The position numbers and the translations under genes were made by a program. From Zemynaea arenosa (GTDB lineage Bacteria > Pseudomonadota > Gammaproteobacteria > Burkholderiales > Burkholderiaceae_D), in assembly GCF_004614185.1 (NCBI RefSeq), contig NZ_SPVF01000084.1:1-47247 (forward strand): DNA of 47,247 nt, given 5' to 3'. Positions 15,254 through 24,292 of this stretch are shown here, in pieces (positions within the stretch are counted from its first letter, which is position 1; every line of letters starts with the position of its first letter). The notes under the pieces were generated by a model that saw nothing but the letters and a program-made list of their open reading frames with translations, made no database searches and was not told the DNA's origin.

Positions 15254-16710
15254 TGAGCCGCACCCAGTTCGCCCCGTTTCAATTGGCCCTGCGTGGCCTG
15301 TGCATCGCCGCCCTGGCCTTCCCCGCGCTGGCGCATGCCGCTCCGGCCGCACCCGCGCACCCTTCCGCAAGAACCGTACTGGCCAGGCAGGACGCCCTGG
15401 CGCCCGTGACCGACGCCCAAGCCGCCGTCCTGGCGCAGCGCGTGAAGGACGAGATGCGCCACGCCTGGCAAGGCTACAAGCAGTACGCCTGGGGCCACGA
15501 TGCGCTCAAGCCGCTGAGCAAAGGCGCGCATGACTGGTACGCCCAGTCGCTGCTGATGACGCCCGTCGACGCACTGGACACCCTGGTCATCATGGGCCTG
15601 AAGGACGAAGCCAGCGAGGCCCGCGAATTGATCGCCACGCGCCTGAACTTCGACCAGGACATGTACGTGCAAAACTTCGAGATCACCATCCGCCTGCTGG
15701 GCGGCCTGCTCTCGGCCTACCAGCTGACCAACGACGAGCGCCTGCTGGCCAAGGCGCAGGACTTGGGCCAGCGCCTGCTGCCGGTGTTTGAATCGCCGAC
15801 CGGCATGCCGTACACGCACGTGAATCTCCATTCCGGCAAGGTGCGCGGCAACGTGAGCAACCCGGCCGAAACGGGCACGCTGCTGCTGGAATTCGGGATG
15901 CTGAGCCGCCTGACCGGCAACCCGGTCTACTTCGACAAGGCCAAGCGCGCGCTGGTGGAAACCTACAAGCGCGCCGCGCCGAATGGCCTGGTCGGTTCGG
16001 CCATTAACGTCGAAACTGGCAAGTGGGTAAGCACCGAGGCACACATCGGCGGCGCCATCGACTCCTACTACGAATACCTCTACAAGTGCTACCGGCTGTT
16101 CGGCGACCAGGAATGCAAGGCAATGTGGGATCACAGCATCGCGGGCATCAATTCCGTGCTCGTGGATACCAGCCACGGTGGCCTGTGGTACGGCCACTCG
16201 GACATGAACACGGGTAAGCGTCTCAAGACCCAGTACGGTGCGCTGGACGCCTTCATGCCCGCGCTGCTGGCCGTGAGCGGCGACCTGCCGCGCGCCAAGG
16301 CGTTGCAGGAGAATGGCCTGCGCATGTGGCGCGTGGCGGGCATCGAGCCGGAGGACCTGGACTACGCAAAGATGAAGGTGCTGAACGGCGGCTATGCGCT
16401 GCGCCCGGAGATCATCGAGTCGGCCTACTACCTGTATCACTACACGGGCGACACGCGCTACCGCGCCATGGGTCGGGAATTCTTCGAAGACTTTGTGAAG
16501 CACTGCCGCACCAACGCGGGCTTCGCAGCACTGAAAGATGTGCGCACCAAGCAGAAGGCGGATTCGATGGAAAGCTTTGTCTTTGCCGAGACCTTCAAGT
16601 ACTACTACCTGCTGTTCGCGCCCAAGGCGGCGCTGGACTTCGATGCGGTGACGTTCAACACCGAGGCGCATCCGCTGCGTGTTCCCGCCGCCCCAGCCGC
16701 CTCTCGCTAA
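15253..16710 (+). CDS. GH47 alpha-1,2-mannosidase
   Basis: A 485-residue inverting, calcium-dependent class I alpha-mannosidase. After a signal peptide ending AALAFPALAHA, the (alpha/alpha)7-barrel shows LLMTPVDALDTLVIMGL, NFEITIRLLGGLLSAY, LRPEIIESAYYLYHYTGD, DSMESFVFAETFKYYYLLF and the calcium-binding FNTEAHPL at the end, all hallmark GH47 blocks with the acidic residues present. GH47 enzymes trim alpha-1,2-mannose from high-mannose N-glycans and are chiefly eukaryotic; bacterial members are few (Caulobacter is a studied source). Export places it in the periplasm or outside. Start taken at the ATG in TGATG after AAGGAGA; GTG at 15250 is the alternative. It is adjacent to GH92 and co-transcribed. 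Confidence 0.92.
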   Translation: MSRTQFAPFQLALRGLCIAALAFPALAHAAPAAPAHPSARTVLARQDALAPVTDAQAAVLAQRVKDEMRHAWQGYKQYAWGHDALKPLSKGAHDWYAQSLLMTPVDALDTLVIMGLKDEASEARELIATRLNFDQDMYVQNFEITIRLLGGLLSAYQLTNDERLLAKAQDLGQRLLPVFESPTGMPYTHVNLHSGKVRGNVSNPAETGTLLLEFGMLSRLTGNPVYFDKAKRALVETYKRAAPNGLVGSAINVETGKWVSTEAHIGGAIDSYYEYLYKCYRLFGDQECKAMWDHSIAGINSVLVDTSHGGLWYGHSDMNTGKRLKTQYGALDAFMPALLAVSGDLPRAKALQENGLRMWRVAGIEPEDLDYAKMKVLNGGYALRPEIIESAYYLYHYTGDTRYRAMGREFFEDFVKHCRTNAGFAALKDVRTKQKADSMESFVFAETFKYYYLLFAPKAALDFDAVTFNTEAHPLRVPAAPAASR

Positions 16711-16722
16711 GGATCGTTCGCC

Positions 16723-19164
16723 ATGACCTTGCTCCTCCCTGTCCACCGCCGCGCCTTCATGGGGGCGCTGCTGGCGGCCGCTGTATGCGCCTCGGCGTCC
16801 GCCGCGCAGGGCGCAGTGGCGCCTTCGGGCTCCACGCCCGTCAACACCTTCATCGGCACCCAGGACGAAGGCAACACCTTCCCTGGCGCCTCCGCGCCCT
16901 TCGGCATGATCCAGGTGAGTCCCACCGGCGAGCATTACGCCGGCTGGCGCTACAGCGACGCGCGCATCCGCGGCTTCGGCCACTCCTTCCTGTCCGGCGC
17001 GGGTTGCTGGGAGCAGGGCGGCCAGCTGTCCGTGCTCCCGGTGACGGGCCGCATTGGCCCTGGCGGGGACTTTGACAGCTCCAAGGCCGACGGCTTCAAC
17101 TACAAGCAGTATGCCGCGACCTACACCCACGACGGTGAGGTCGGCCAGGCCGGCTACTACAAGGTCAAGCTCACCAGCTACGGCGGCATCACCGCCGAGG
17201 CGACCGCGCTGACCCGTGCCGCTGCCGAGCGCTATACGTTCGCCCCCGGCACCGCCACTGGCCATCTGCTGCTCAACGTCGGACAGGCCAACGAGCGCCA
17301 TTCCGTGGTCGGCAGCGAAGTGCACGTGGTCGACCAGCGCACTGTGGAAGGCCGCATCACTACCAAGAGCTTCTGCGGCGGCGCGCAATACACGACCTGG
17401 TTCCGCATGGTGTTCGATCAGCCGGTCGCCGCCCACGGCATCTGGGACGATCGTGGCGGCTTCCCCGGCGTGATGGGGCCGAGCCAGCAGGGCGAAGCGC
17501 GCCCGCACGGCGTATGGGTCAGCTTCGATCTCCAGAATGGCAAGTCCGTCACCGCCGTCAGCGCCATCTCGCACGTGGATGCGGAAGGCGCGCGCGCCAA
17601 CCTCAAGGCCGAGGGCCTCGCCAACGGCCAGCCGCTCACCTTTGACGCGATGCGCGCGCAGGCACAGACGGCTTGGCAGAAGGAGCTGGGCTCCGTGCGC
17701 ATCGAAGGCGGCAGCAATGACGACCGCACCGTGTTCTACACCGCGCTCTATCACGCCCTCCTGCAGCCGCTGACCGGCAGCGATGCCGACGGCCGCTATC
17801 GTGGCTACGACAATGCCATCCACACCGCCAAGGGCTGGACTTACTACGAGTTCTTCTCGCTGTGGGACACCTACCGCGCGCAGAACCAGCTGCTGGCGCT
17901 CCTGCGTCCGCAGCGCGCGCGCGACATCGCGCAGTCCGTGCTCAAGATCCGTGAAGAATGCGGGTGGCTGCCGCGCTGGGGCTACGCCAACTTTGACAGC
18001 AACGTGATGACCGGCGACCCGGTGACCCCGTTCCTGGTGGACCTGTGGCGCTTCGGCGCGCTGAAAGGCCGCGAGAAGGAGGCCTACGCCGCGCTGCGCG
18101 AGAACGCATTCGGCGTGCCGCCGCATCTCGTGCGCCCGCAAGGCCGCGCGGGCAATCCGAGCTACCTGCGCCAGGGCTTCGTGCAGTACGACCGTACCTT
18201 TGTCGCCAAGGGCATGGACGTCGACCCGCACCACGGCGCCTCCGCCACGCTGGAATATGCTTTGGCCGACAGTGCCCTCGCAACGATGGCCAAGTCCCTC
18301 GGCCACACACAGGACGCGCAGGCGCTGTCCCAGCGTGCCCTCAACTGGCGCAAGGTGTGGGACGCAAGCGTGGTGGACCAGCCGACCGGCTTGCGCGGCT
18401 TCCCGCGTCCGCGCCTGCTGGACGCCAGCTGGTTTGCGGACCTGAACGGCAGCTACGACCCGCGCGGCGAGCGTGGCTTCCACGAAGGGACTGCGTGGCA
18501 GTATCAGTGGCTGGTGCCGCAGGACGTGCCGGGCCTCGCCGCCGCGATGGGCGGCGCCGCAGCGGCGCTGCACCGCCTGGACCTGTTCTTCGACTACGAC
18601 GCCATCCAGGCCGACCCCGCGGCGGTGCGCAAGTCGTGGGTGGTGGGCGCGTACAGCTACTACAGCCAGTTCCGCTACAACCCGAACAACGAGCCGGACC
18701 TGCACACGCCGTGGATGTACACGCTCATGGGCCAGCCCTGGAAGACCACCACCGTGCTGCGCGCGGCCGAGACCTTGTTCGGCAATGGGCCGAGCGGGGT
18801 GACCGGCAACGACGACCTGGGCACGATGTCGGCGTGGTACCTGTTCAGTGCCCTCGGCCTGTATCCAGATGCGCCGGGGAGCGGCCGCTTCCTGATGCAT
18901 GCCCCGCGCTTCCCGCGCGCGGAGATCGACCTGGCCAATGGCCGCACCCTGCGCATCGAAGCGCCGGAGGCGAAGCCGGGCGAGCGCCGCTTCGTGCAGG
19001 GCGTGAGCTTCGCCGGCCGTCCGCTGTCGCGCGTGTGGCTGGACTGGGAACAGCTGCAGGCCGCGGGCACGCTGCAGTACAAGCTGTCCGCGCAGCCGGA
19101 CACGACTGGCTGGGGCACGCATGCGCGTGACCTTCCGCGCGCACCCGCCGGGATCGCCCCGTAG
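16723..19164 (+). CDS. GH92 exo-alpha-mannosidase
   Basis: An 813-residue calcium-dependent exo-alpha-mannosidase. After a signal peptide (LLAAAVCASASAA, about residues 15-28) the N-terminal domain has NTFIGTQDEGNTFPGASAPF and RGFGHSFLSGAGCW. The catalytic domain has FHEGTAWQYQW with general acid E588 and GNDDLGTMSAWYLFSALGLY with the base pair D697/D698. GH92 enzymes cleave alpha-1,2, alpha-1,3, alpha-1,4 or alpha-1,6 mannosidic links; linkage specificity cannot be fixed here. It complements GH47 and the GH2 beta-mannosidase on N-glycan-like or fungal mannans. AAGGA precedes the ATG, 12 bases after the GH47 stop. The stop is 41 bases from the permease start. Confidence 0.94.
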   Translation: MTLLLPVHRRAFMGALLAAAVCASASAAQGAVAPSGSTPVNTFIGTQDEGNTFPGASAPFGMIQVSPTGEHYAGWRYSDARIRGFGHSFLSGAGCWEQGGQLSVLPVTGRIGPGGDFDSSKADGFNYKQYAATYTHDGEVGQAGYYKVKLTSYGGITAEATALTRAAAERYTFAPGTATGHLLLNVGQANERHSVVGSEVHVVDQRTVEGRITTKSFCGGAQYTTWFRMVFDQPVAAHGIWDDRGGFPGVMGPSQQGEARPHGVWVSFDLQNGKSVTAVSAISHVDAEGARANLKAEGLANGQPLTFDAMRAQAQTAWQKELGSVRIEGGSNDDRTVFYTALYHALLQPLTGSDADGRYRGYDNAIHTAKGWTYYEFFSLWDTYRAQNQLLALLRPQRARDIAQSVLKIREECGWLPRWGYANFDSNVMTGDPVTPFLVDLWRFGALKGREKEAYAALRENAFGVPPHLVRPQGRAGNPSYLRQGFVQYDRTFVAKGMDVDPHHGASATLEYALADSALATMAKSLGHTQDAQALSQRALNWRKVWDASVVDQPTGLRGFPRPRLLDASWFADLNGSYDPRGERGFHEGTAWQYQWLVPQDVPGLAAAMGGAAAALHRLDLFFDYDAIQADPAAVRKSWVVGAYSYYSQFRYNPNNEPDLHTPWMYTLMGQPWKTTTVLRAAETLFGNGPSGVTGNDDLGTMSAWYLFSALGLYPDAPGSGRFLMHAPRFPRAEIDLANGRTLRIEAPEAKPGERRFVQGVSFAGRPLSRVWLDWEQLQAAGTLQYKLSAQPDTTGWGTHARDLPRAPAGIAP

Positions 19165-19205
19165 AGGGCGGCCTTTGCACTCATACACACACAGGAGACA
19201 CACAC

Positions 19206-20516
19206 ATGGAACACATCTCGCAGCCGTCCACGCTGCCATCACGGACGGCGCATGCGGACGCCGGGAACAACACTGGGCCGCTGGTCATCGTCACCATCCT
19301 GTTTTTCATGTGGGGTCTGCTCACCGCGCTCAATGACGTGCTGATTCCGCACCTGAAGGCGCTCTATACGCTGACTTACGTGCAGGCGATGATGGTGCAG
19401 TTCTGCTTCTTCGGTGCGTATGCCATCGTGTCCCTGCCTGCAGGGGTCCTGATCAAGAAGCTCGGCTACCAGAATGGCGCGGTGGCCGGACTGGTGATCG
19501 CGGCCGCCGGATGTGCGCTGTTCTACCCGGCCTCGCAGAGCGGCTACGGCTTGTTCCTGCTTGGCTTCTTCGTGCTGGCGGCCGGGATCACGATCCTGCA
19601 GGTGGCGGCCAATCCGTACGTGACGGTGTTGGGTGCGCCGCAGACCGCGTCCAGCCGCCTGTCGCTGACGCAGGCCTTCAATTCCCTCGGCACCACGATT
19701 GCGCCGACTCTCGGCGGGATCCTGATCCTGTCCGGCGCCGCGCTGGGGGCGACGGAACTGGCGCAGCTGCCGGAGGCGCAGCAGGTGGCTTACCGCGCGG
19801 CGCAGGCAGCCAGTGTGCAGAAGCCCTACCTGGCGCTGGCCGGTGCGCTCCTGCTGCTGGCGGTGCTGTTCTTCTTCGCCCGCCTGCCCGCCATCGACCA
19901 TGACGATGGCAGCGCACCGCACCTGGAAAGCGGTGCGGCGCGTTCGGTGCTGACGCATCCGCACCTGCTGATGGGGGCCATCGGTATCTTCCTGTACGTG
20001 GGCGGAGAAGTCAGCATCGGCAGCTTCCTGATCAACTTCATCGGCGAGCCGAATATCGCGGCCCTGTCGGCGGCGGATGCGGCGCACTACGTCAGCTATT
20101 ACTGGGGCGGCGCCATGATCGGCCGCTTCATCGGCTTTGCGGTGATGCGCTACGTGAGCCCGGGCAAGGCGCTGGCCTTCAACGCGGCGGTGTCGATCGC
20201 ACTGGTGCTGGTGGCTATCTTCGGCCACGGGCAGGCGGCGATGTGGGCGATCCTCGCCGTCGGCCTGTGCAACTCGATCATGTTCCCAACCATCTTCAGC
20301 ATGGCACTGTACCGGCTGGGGCGCTTCACCGGCCAGGCCTCCGGCATCCTGTGCATGGCGATCGTCGGCGGCGCCGTGGTGCCGTTCATCCAGGGCGCGG
20401 TGGCGGACACGGTCGGCCTGCAGTGGTCCTTCGTGATTCCGGCGCTGTGCTACGCCTTCATCCTGTACTTCGGCCTGCGGTTCGCGGGACTGTACCTGGA
20501 CGGCGAGCAGGCCTGA
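19206..20516 (+). CDS. FHS-family (FucP/GluP-like) sugar:proton symporter
   Basis: A 436-residue inner-membrane transporter with about 12 helices, of the fucose-galactose-glucose:H+ branch of the major facilitator superfamily. Diagnostic segments are FFMWGLLTALNDVLIPHLK, the QFCFFGAYAIVSLPAG block, LQVAANPYVTVLG, SRLSLTQAFNSLGTTIAP and GGEVSIGSFLINF. The cargo is most simply free mannose released by the mannosidases (inference); glucose or galactose would also fit the family. A clear AGGAG lies 8 bases before ATG. It is the last gene of the locus: immediately beyond its stop, only 40 bases separate it from the broken end of a DUF389 gene on the opposite strand. Confidence 0.92.
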   Translation: MEHISQPSTLPSRTAHADAGNNTGPLVIVTILFFMWGLLTALNDVLIPHLKALYTLTYVQAMMVQFCFFGAYAIVSLPAGVLIKKLGYQNGAVAGLVIAAAGCALFYPASQSGYGLFLLGFFVLAAGITILQVAANPYVTVLGAPQTASSRLSLTQAFNSLGTTIAPTLGGILILSGAALGATELAQLPEAQQVAYRAAQAASVQKPYLALAGALLLLAVLFFFARLPAIDHDDGSAPHLESGAARSVLTHPHLLMGAIGIFLYVGGEVSIGSFLINFIGEPNIAALSAADAAHYVSYYWGGAMIGRFIGFAVMRYVSPGKALAFNAAVSIALVLVAIFGHGQAAMWAILAVGLCNSIMFPTIFSMALYRLGRFTGQASGILCMAIVGGAVVPFIQGAVADTVGLQWSFVIPALCYAFILYFGLRFAGLYLDGEQA

Positions 20517-20556
20517 CACTGCGCCACGCTGGCCCAGCGCTGCTGCCCCTGGCTGC

Positions 20557-20769
20557 GATAATCACGGCGGTGGAGTTGGTATTCAGGCCGACCGAGGCGA
20601 CCACGATCGCCAGCATCAGGATCCAGGGCGTGGCGCCGTGCAGTTCGACGCCGGCGCGGATGCCGCGGTCGATATCCTCGTCGCTGGCGCGGTCGTGGTG
20701 CAGGTTGAAGCGGCCGGCGAAGCTGGTGCGCGGGCTAAGCGCGGTGGGAGAAGAGTCGGGGTTGTCCAT
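20557..20769 (-). pseudogene. Truncated 5' fragment of a DUF389 (TIGR00341) membrane protein gene
   Basis: From ATG at 20769 the minus strand reads 71 codons closely fitting the start of DUF389 proteins: SFAGRFNLHHDRASDEDIDR, then HGATPWILMLAIVVASVGLN and NTNSTAVII. In intact members this continues with a GAMLISPLMGPI-like stretch and several more helices (400 or more residues in all). Here homology stops abruptly after STAVII, and the frame runs on as meaningless residues into the antisense of the sugar permease gene. The rest of the gene is missing from the window. The break lies 40 bases from the permease stop, so it marks a recombination or insertion boundary of the mannoside locus. Confidence 0.8.
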
Positions 20770-20877
20770 GCGGTGCAGCGGCGGAGTGGTCAGTGGCCGA
20801 TTGTCGCATGTCAGTTCCGGCAGGGCTGTCCTTACGTGTGCGCGCGGAAGCGTACGCGGCGCGCTGCCGCCTTGGCG

Positions 20878-20883
20878 CATAAT
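20878..20883 (+). promoter_or_regulatory. -10 element placed for a leaderless kinase mRNA
   Basis: CATAAT is followed by GCCGAG and then the kinase ATG. A transcript starting 6-8 bases after the hexamer would begin at or next to the ATG. The same arrangement (ATAATGCCAACATG) precedes the hydroxylase gene at 28909. No convincing -35 is visible. Confidence 0.45.
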
Positions 20884-20889
20884 GCCGAG

Positions 20890-23556
20890 ATGACACATTC
20901 TCCGGACGCTTCGCCTTCCGGCGGTGGCTGGCGCATCGGCAGCGCCGTCGCCCTGGTCTTTGCTCTCTGCGGCTTTGCGGCCGCGCTGGCGCTGACTTAC
21001 GTCGCCTGGCAGAGCGCGGACGCGCAGCGGCGGAAAGACCTGCAGACCGAATTCGACTATCTGGTACGCACTTCCGTGCGGCGCGTCGAACTGCGCATGG
21101 GTATTTACGAGCAGGTGGAGCGCGCCACCTCCGCTTTCCTGCTCGGCACGCCGGACGTGGAGCCGGACAAGCTGGCCTACTACGTGTCCGCGCTTGAACT
21201 CGAACGGAACTACCCCGGCATCCAGGGCATCGCCATCGTCAAGCGCATCCCCGTTGGCGCCAGGGCCGCGCATGAAGCGGCGATGCGCAAGCGCTTCCCC
21301 GACTACACGGTCCATCCGGCCAATCCGGACGAGACGATCAGCACCATCACCCACATCGAACCGCTGACTCCCATGAACCGGCGGGCGATCGGCTTCGACA
21401 TGCTGACCGAACCGCTGCGCCGGGCCGCGATGGAGCGGGCGCGCGATACCGGACGGGCTTCCGCATCGGGCAAGGTCCGGCTGATCCAGGAGAACGGCAA
21501 GGATGCCCAGGCTGGCCTCGTCATGTACGTGCCCGTCTACGAGCGCGGCCTGCCCACGGAGACCGTCGAACAGCGCCGCGCCGCCATCACCGGCTGGGTC
21601 GGCGCCCCGTTCCGCATGCGCGACCTGATGAACGGCATCTCGGAGGAACGCGCGCAGGAATTCGCGCTCGCCATTTACGACGCCGGCCAGGAGACGCCGG
21701 ACGCCCTGCTGTACAGCTCCGACACGGCCGGCGGACCCGCGCCGCATGCCCGCCTGGAAGCGCGCCGCACCATCGAGGTCGGCGGCCGTCCGTGGCTGCT
21801 GCGCTACCACTCCACGCAGCAGCTGGAAGCGCGCCTGGCCACACCCACGGCCCGCTACGTGGCCCTCGGCGGCGCGGGTACCAGCCTCCTGCTGGGTCTG
21901 CTGGTGTGGGTGATCGCGAGCGACGGCCACCGCACCCGCAAGCGCGCCCGCGAAATGACGGCGCAGCTGCGCACCAGCAACGCTCAGCTGGCCGCGGAGC
22001 AACAGCGCATCCATGTGCTGCTGGACACCGCTTACGACGCCTTCATCGCCACTGACGCGCAAGGCATCGTCACGGACTGGAACAACAAGGCCGCGCGCAT
22101 GTTCGGCTATTCCGCCAGCGAGGCGATCGGCCAGGACATGGCGGATCTCATCGTGCCGCCGGAGATGCGCACGGCACATCGGGCGGGCATGGCGCGCTAC
22201 ATCCAGACCGGGCAGGCCAAGCTGGTGGGGACGGTGGTCGAAACCGTGGCGCAGCGGCGCGACGGCAGCGTGTTCCCGGTGGAACTGGCGCTGGCGGGCG
22301 TGGGGTCGGAAGAGCGCACGGGCGTGAGCGCCTTCATCCGCGACATCACCGAGCGCAATGAGAACCGGCGCCGCGAGGCGGCCCGCAACGAGGCGCTGGA
22401 GCAGGCGCGCAACGAGCTGCATCACGCGCAGAAGCTGGAGGCGATCGGCAAACTGACGGGCGGCGTGGCGCACGACTTCAACAACGTGCTGCAGGTGATC
22501 GGGGGGAACGCCCAGCTGCTGCAACTGTCCGTACGGCGCGACGACGCCAAGCTGCAGCAGTGGATCGCCAGCATCCAGGCCTCGGTGGAGCGCGGGTCGA
22601 AGCTGTCGTCGCAGCTGCTGTCGTTCGCGCGGCGACAGCCGTTGCAGCCGGTGGCGGTCGACCCGGCGCGCATCGTGCGTGGGATGGAAGATCTGCTGCA
22701 ACGGGCGCTGGGCGAGTCGATCCGCTTCGAGGTGGTGGAGGAGCGGCCGCTGTCGCGCGTGAAGGTCGATCCGGGGCAGCTGGAGAATGTGCTGATCAAC
22801 CTCGTGATCAACGCGCGCGATGCGATGCCGCAGGGCGGGACGCTGCGCATCGCCATGCGCGATGTGGCCTTGAGCGAGGCGGAGGCGGGCGCGGAGCTGG
22901 CGCCGGGGCCCTATGTGCTGCTGGAGATTTCCGATACCGGGGCTGGGATGCCGGAGGACGTGCGGGCGCGGGCCTTCGAACCGTTCTTCACGACCAAGGA
23001 AGTGGGCAAGGGAACCGGGCTGGGCCTGTCGATGGCGTATGGCTTCGTGCGGCAAAGCGGCGGGCGCATCGAGCTGCACAGCGAGCCGGGCCAGGGCACG
23101 CTGGTCAAGATCTACCTGCCTGCGTCGGACGAGGCGGAGGCGATGCCGGACCGCCGCGTGGCGCGCACCGAGAGCCGCGCCGCCGGCACGATCCTGGTGG
23201 TGGACGACGATCCCAACGTGCGCGACGTGACCGTGGCCATGATCACGGGGCTCGGGTACGAGGTGATCGAGGCGGAGCACGCGGCGCAGGCGCTGGCGCT
23301 GCTGCAAGCGGGCTGCCAGCCCGACCTGATTTTCACCGACGTGGTCATGCCTGGTCCAATGAGCAGCACCGACCTGGCGCGGCGCGCGGCCGAACTGCTG
23401 CCCGGCGTGCCGGTGCTGTTCACCTCAGGCTACACGCGCGACGAGCTCTCCAAGGACGGCAAGCTGATGGAGGGCGTGCAGCTGCTGCCCAAGCCGTACA
23501 CCCGTGCCGAACTGGCGAGTCAGCTGGGCGGCCTGCTCGGCGCTACGAGCGCGTAA
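20890..23556 (+). CDS. Hybrid sensor histidine kinase (CHASE-PAS-HisKA-HATPase-REC)
   Basis: An 888-residue inner-membrane hybrid kinase. Order: transmembrane helix (about 16-36); periplasmic CHASE domain (NYPGIQGIAIVKRIP; LTPMNRRAIGFDM; about 60-300); second helix (about 320-338); coiled coil; PAS domain (AYDAFIATDAQGIVTDWNNK; about 375-490); HisKA with H528 in GGVAHDFNN; HATPase with NLVINARDAMP, DTGAGMP and GTGLGLS; C-terminal receiver with VDDDPNV, phospho-acceptor D817 in FTDVVMP, and LPKPY. CHASE domains sense small extracellular ligands of unknown identity here. No output response regulator gene is adjacent, so it signals elsewhere. There is no Shine-Dalgarno site; CATAAT ends 6 bases before ATG, suggesting a leaderless mRNA. 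Confidence 0.92.
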   Translation: MTHSPDASPSGGGWRIGSAVALVFALCGFAAALALTYVAWQSADAQRRKDLQTEFDYLVRTSVRRVELRMGIYEQVERATSAFLLGTPDVEPDKLAYYVSALELERNYPGIQGIAIVKRIPVGARAAHEAAMRKRFPDYTVHPANPDETISTITHIEPLTPMNRRAIGFDMLTEPLRRAAMERARDTGRASASGKVRLIQENGKDAQAGLVMYVPVYERGLPTETVEQRRAAITGWVGAPFRMRDLMNGISEERAQEFALAIYDAGQETPDALLYSSDTAGGPAPHARLEARRTIEVGGRPWLLRYHSTQQLEARLATPTARYVALGGAGTSLLLGLLVWVIASDGHRTRKRAREMTAQLRTSNAQLAAEQQRIHVLLDTAYDAFIATDAQGIVTDWNNKAARMFGYSASEAIGQDMADLIVPPEMRTAHRAGMARYIQTGQAKLVGTVVETVAQRRDGSVFPVELALAGVGSEERTGVSAFIRDITERNENRRREAARNEALEQARNELHHAQKLEAIGKLTGGVAHDFNNVLQVIGGNAQLLQLSVRRDDAKLQQWIASIQASVERGSKLSSQLLSFARRQPLQPVAVDPARIVRGMEDLLQRALGESIRFEVVEERPLSRVKVDPGQLENVLINLVINARDAMPQGGTLRIAMRDVALSEAEAGAELAPGPYVLLEISDTGAGMPEDVRARAFEPFFTTKEVGKGTGLGLSMAYGFVRQSGGRIELHSEPGQGTLVKIYLPASDEAEAMPDRRVARTESRAAGTILVVDDDPNVRDVTVAMITGLGYEVIEAEHAAQALALLQAGCQPDLIFTDVVMPGPMSSTDLARRAAELLPGVPVLFTSGYTRDELSKDGKLMEGVQLLPKPYTRAELASQLGGLLGATSA

Positions 23557-23606
23557 GGTGGTGGCATAATCGCCGGCCTAACCCATTCTCACGCGAGGAG
23601 ATGTTG

Positions 23607-24251
23607 ATGTCCGCACTCAAAGTCCGCAGCTTTGCCATTTCACTCGACGGCTACGGCGTCGGCCCGAACCAGAGCCTGGAGAATCCCATGGGCGAGGGCG
23701 GCGGCGGGCTGCATACGTGGTTCCGTGGCACGCGCACCTTCCAGAGCATGATCGGGAATACGGGCAAGGGGGCCGATGGGCCGGACGACGAGTTCGCGGC
23801 CAAAGGCTTCGAGAATGTCGGGGCCTGGATCCTGGGGCGCAACATGTTCAGCCCCGGCCGCGGCGAGTGGGATCTGGAGTGGAAGGGTTGGTGGGGCGAT
23901 GAGCCGCCGTATCACTGCCCGGTGTTCGTGCTGACGCATCATCCGCGCCCGCCGCTGGAGATGGCTGGCGGGACCACATTCCACTTCGTCACCGACGGCA
24001 TCCAGTCGGCTTATGAGCAGGCCATACGCGCCGCCAATGGCAAGGATGTGCGGCTGGGCGGCGGCGCGGCGACTATCCGCGAGTTTTTACAAGCCGGTCT
24101 GGTCGACGAGCTGCACCTCGCCATCTCGCCGATCCTGCTCGGCTCCGGCGAATCCCTGCTCGGGGGCATCGACATGGTCAAGCTGGGCTACCGCTGCACC
24201 GAGCACGTGGCGACTCCTCACGCGACGCATGTGGTGCTGTGTAAAGGCTGA
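23607..24251 (+). CDS. Dihydrofolate-reductase-family (RibD C-terminal-like) protein
   Basis: A 214-residue cytoplasmic protein of the DHFR/RibD C-terminal superfamily, which bind NADPH. It has the opening LKVRSFAISLDGYG, the nucleotide-site block FENVGAWILGRNMFSPG, PVFVLTHHPRPPLEMAGGTT, DVRLGGGAATIREFLQAG and LHLAISPILLGSGE. Members of this branch are oxidoreductases of unknown substrate and not the essential FolA. The ATG at 23607 was chosen because AGGAG is 6 bases upstream; an ATG two codons earlier overlaps that site. It stands alone after the kinase gene; a second, shorter member lies at 27751. Confidence 0.88.
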   Translation: MSALKVRSFAISLDGYGVGPNQSLENPMGEGGGGLHTWFRGTRTFQSMIGNTGKGADGPDDEFAAKGFENVGAWILGRNMFSPGRGEWDLEWKGWWGDEPPYHCPVFVLTHHPRPPLEMAGGTTFHFVTDGIQSAYEQAIRAANGKDVRLGGGAATIREFLQAGLVDELHLAISPILLGSGESLLGGIDMVKLGYRCTEHVATPHATHVVLCKG

Positions 24252-24292
24252 CTGGCCCGCACTGGCGGTCGCTGCCATTTCAGCCGGCGGCG

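Noticed and set aside
15217..19242. A 1341-codon open frame on the minus strand across GH47 and GH92
   Set aside because: It is antisense to genes with full family motifs, rich in Arg, His, Gly and Val, and lacks any domain. Long antisense frames are expected at this GC content.
20638..20889. N-terminal extension of the histidine kinase
   Set aside because: The extra 84 residues are antisense to the DUF389 fragment, and the membrane helix needed by the CHASE layout starts right after the ATG at 20890.
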